Of a stretch of DNA of 6,136 bases, positions 4,434-6,136 are shown in pieces. Where the stretch lies: contig CAZSYT010000127.1 of the NCBI GenBank assembly GCA_964610905.1, positions 1 through 6,136 of the forward strand, given 5' to 3'. Below the pieces are notes generated by a model that was given only the letters and a program-made list of their open reading frames with translations, searched no databases and was not told where the DNA came from. The translations under genes and the position numbers were made by a program. Source of the DNA: JAJZJT01 sp964610905. GTDB taxonomy: Bacteria; Actinomycetota; Acidimicrobiia; Acidimicrobiales; RAAP-2. The number at the start of each line of letters is the position of its first letter. Position 1 is the stretch's first letter.

Positions 4434-6136
4434 TCAGCGCCGGCGCCGGCTCCGGCGGCGGTCGCCGTTGCCCGAGCGCTCGCGACCCTCGGGCACCGCC
4501 GCGACGGCGGGACCGAGGTCTCCGAGCTCCTCGGCCAGCTCGGCCTCGAAGGCGTCCTCGAACGAAGCGGCGCGGGGCGCAGCGGAGCGCTCGCCGGCGT
4601 CGCCGCCGCCGCCCCCGCCGCCGGCGGGTGCCTCGGGGAGGTCGCCGGCGAGGGAGAGCGACACCTTGCCCTGGGGGTCGATGTCGTCCACGCGCACCTC
4701 GACGGGCTGGCCGAGCTCGAGGACGTCCTCGACCCGCTCGACCCGCTTGCCGCGCCCGATCTTCGAGATGTGCAGGAGCCCGTCACGCCCCGGGAGGATG
4801 TTCACGAACGCTCCGAACTTGGTGATGTTGACGACCTTGCCCGAGTAGGTCTCGCCGACCTCGGCCATCGGCGGGTCGAGGATCGTGGCGATCCGGCGCC
4901 GGGCCTCCTCCACGGCGGTCGCGTCCTTCGCGCCGATCGTGACGGTCCCGACGACGCCGTTGTCGTCGACGGCGATGTCGGCCCCCGTCTCGAGCTGGAG
5001 GGCGTTGATCACCTTGCCCTTCGGACCGATGACCTCGCCGATCTTGTCCATGGGGATCTCGAACGAGACGATCTTCGGCGCGCTCGCCGCCACCTCGGCA
5101 CGAGGCTCGGGGATGGCCCCGGCCATCACGCCGAGGATCGTGAGGCGGGCCTCCTTCGCCTGCAGCAGGGCCTGGGCGAGGACGTCGGCGGGCAGGCCGT
5201 CGATCTTGGTGTCGAGCTGGAGGGCCGTCACCGCGTCGCTGGTCCCGGCCACCTTGAAGTCCATGTCGCCGAAGGCGTCCTCGGCGCCCAGGATGTCGGT
5301 CAGGGTCACGTAGGCGCCGTCGTCGTGGACGAGCCCCATGGCGATGCCGGCGACCGGCGCCTCGAGCGGGACGCCTGCGGCCATCATCGACAGGGTCGAG
5401 CCGCACACCGAGGCCATCGACGTCGAGCCGTTCGACGACAGGACGTCGGAGACGAGGCGCAGCGTGTAGGGGAACTCCTCCTGGGGGGGCACCACCGGCA
5501 GGAGCGCCCGCTCGGCGAGCAGCCCGTGCCCGATCTCCCTGCGCTTGGGACCGCGCATGAACCCGGTCTCGCCCGTCGAGTAGGGCGGGAAGTTGTAGTG
5601 GTGCAGGTAGCGCTTCGAGTCGACCGGCGTGATGGTGTCGAGCAGCTGGTTCATCCGCGGCATGCCGAGGGTGGTGACGTTGAGCACCTGGGTCTCGCCC
5701 CGCTGGAAGAGCGCCGAGCCGTGCGCCGTCGGGAGGACGTCGACCTCCGCCGAGAGAGGACGGATCTCCGTCGTCGTCCGGCCGTCGATGCGGACGCCCT
5801 CTTCGACGATGCGCCGACGCACGAGCTTCTTCGTGAGGCCGCGGACGGCGGCCTTGATCTCGCGCTCACGTTCGGGGAACTCGGGCGCGAGCTCCTCCAC
5901 GAGGGCGGCCGTCACCTGGTCGAGGGCGGCGTTGCGCTCGGCCTTGACCGTCGGTGCGTTGGCCGCGGCGACCCGGTCGCTGCCGACCGCCGCCACCCGC
6001 TCGTACACGTCGTCGCCGTAGTCGGAGAACGTCTGGTAGGGGATCGTCTCGATCGGGCCCCGAGCCGCCACATAGGCCTCGACCAGGCGGCGCTGGAGCA
6101 CGATCGACTCGCGGATCCACGTCTTGGCGGCCTCGA
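4434..6136 (-). CDS. pnp: Polynucleotide phosphorylase (guanosine pentaphosphate synthetase), 5' end missing
   Basis: PNPase degrades RNA 3'-to-5' with phosphate and can add nucleotides in reverse; actinobacterial forms are also called GpsI. The window shows 566 codons, and roughly the first 180-210 residues, holding most of the first RNase PH domain, lie outside it. Counting from the first full codon at 6134, the linker and second RNase PH domain run to about 335. FQRGETQ is at 143-149, and the catalytic region LTDILGAEDAFGDMDFKVAG contains D286, D292 and K294, matching the E. coli catalytic D486, D492 and K494. A KH domain follows (about 355-415, GPKG loop at 370-373), then S1 (about 427-497). 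The protein ends with seven consecutive glycines (505-511), an acidic helix-like stretch and a basic tail RRRSRRRR. It is probably the first visible gene of the operon; any promoter lies beyond the window. Confidence 0.97.
   Translation of the reverse strand, partial: EAAKTWIRESIVLQRRLVEAYVAARGPIETIPYQTFSDYGDDVYERVAAVGSDRVAAANAPTVKAERNAALDQVTAALVEELAPEFPEREREIKAAVRGLTKKLVRRRIVEEGVRIDGRTTTEIRPLSAEVDVLPTAHGSALFQRGETQVLNVTTLGMPRMNQLLDTITPVDSKRYLHHYNFPPYSTGETGFMRGPKRREIGHGLLAERALLPVVPPQEEFPYTLRLVSDVLSSNGSTSMASVCGSTLSMMAAGVPLEAPVAGIAMGLVHDDGAYVTLTDILGAEDAFGDMDFKVAGTSDAVTALQLDTKIDGLPADVLAQALLQAKEARLTILGVMAGAIPEPRAEVAASAPKIVSFEIPMDKIGEVIGPKGKVINALQLETGADIAVDDNGVVGTVTIGAKDATAVEEARRRIATILDPPMAEVGETYSGKVVNITKFGAFVNILPGRDGLLHISKIGRGKRVERVEDVLELGQPVEVRVDDIDPQGKVSLSLAGDLPEAPAGGGGGGGDAGERSAAPRAASFEDAFEAELAEELGDLGPAVAAVPEGRERSGNGDRRRSRRRR
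4604..4627 (-). repeat. GGC triplet tract encoding a glycine run in the PNPase tail
   Basis: Seven consecutive glycine codons (six GGC and one GGG on the minus strand) link the S1 domain of PNPase to its C-terminal tail. Such a triplet tract can change in length by slippage in whole codons, so tail-linker length may vary between strains. It looks like a flexible linker rather than a mobile or regulatory repeat. Confidence 0.6.

Noticed and set aside
4364..4786. Possible 141-residue extension of the M16 protease, up to an ATG at 4786.
   Set aside because: It runs through the S1 domain and tail of pnp in another frame, is low-complexity, and would make the protease far longer than its family.
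2303..4825. Long open frame of 840 codons on the plus strand across dapB, the M16 gene and the end of pnp, and a similar 573-codon frame at 1773-3494.
   Set aside because: Both lie opposite well-recognised genes, read as low-complexity Arg/Gly/Ala/Pro/His-rich protein with no domain, and are explained by the scarcity of stop codons in very GC-rich DNA.
1..6136. CRISPR arrays, tRNA or rRNA genes, insertion-sequence ends, attachment sites and toxin–antitoxin or defence genes.
   Set aside because: I found no direct-repeat array, no cloverleaf-like or rRNA-like segment, no transposase or integrase motifs and no terminal repeats. Coding sequence fills nearly the whole window.

Overview
The window is a dense, very GC-rich bacterial segment in which every supportable gene lies on the minus strand, so transcription runs from high to low coordinates. 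The order polynucleotide phosphorylase – M16 zinc protease – dapB is a conserved actinobacterial arrangement, as in Mycobacterium (gpsI, pepR, with dapB nearby) and Streptomyces. The PNPase sequence also has the actinobacterial type of second RNase PH domain. Composition and protein style suggest an actinomycetote, possibly of the Acidimicrobiia, but no marker here fixes the class.

Layout in transcription order. (1) 6136–4434: pnp, lacking its 5' end, encoding the second RNase PH core, KH and S1 domains and a glycine- and arginine-rich tail. (2) 4433–4364: a short gap containing a strong GC hairpin. (3) 4363–3080: an M16B peptidase with complete zinc site and R/Y pair. (4) 3025–2195: dapB, with all catalytic residues. 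(5) 2198–1581: a TetR-type repressor whose GTG start overlaps the dapB stop by four bases. (6) 1580–1507: an intergenic control region with a credible promoter and an inverted-repeat operator candidate. (7) 1506–625: a second TetR-type repressor, paralogous to the first and unusually long. (8) 632–1: the start of a ferritin-like diiron carboxylate protein that overlaps the repressor by eight bases and runs off the window.

Two transcription units are likely. The upstream one carries housekeeping functions (RNA turnover, protein processing, lysine/diaminopimelate synthesis) with a repressor attached at its 3' end. The second is a repressor plus diiron-protein pair, with a promoter that looks self-regulated and possibly leaderless. 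The least explained parts are the tandem TetR pair, their unknown ligand, the diiron protein they may control, and the odd C-terminal tail of the second repressor. I found no RNA genes, mobile elements, CRISPR arrays or attachment sites. No stretch longer than about 75 bases lacks a gene. I see no convincing wholly new system; the repressor/diiron pair is the best candidate for follow-up.
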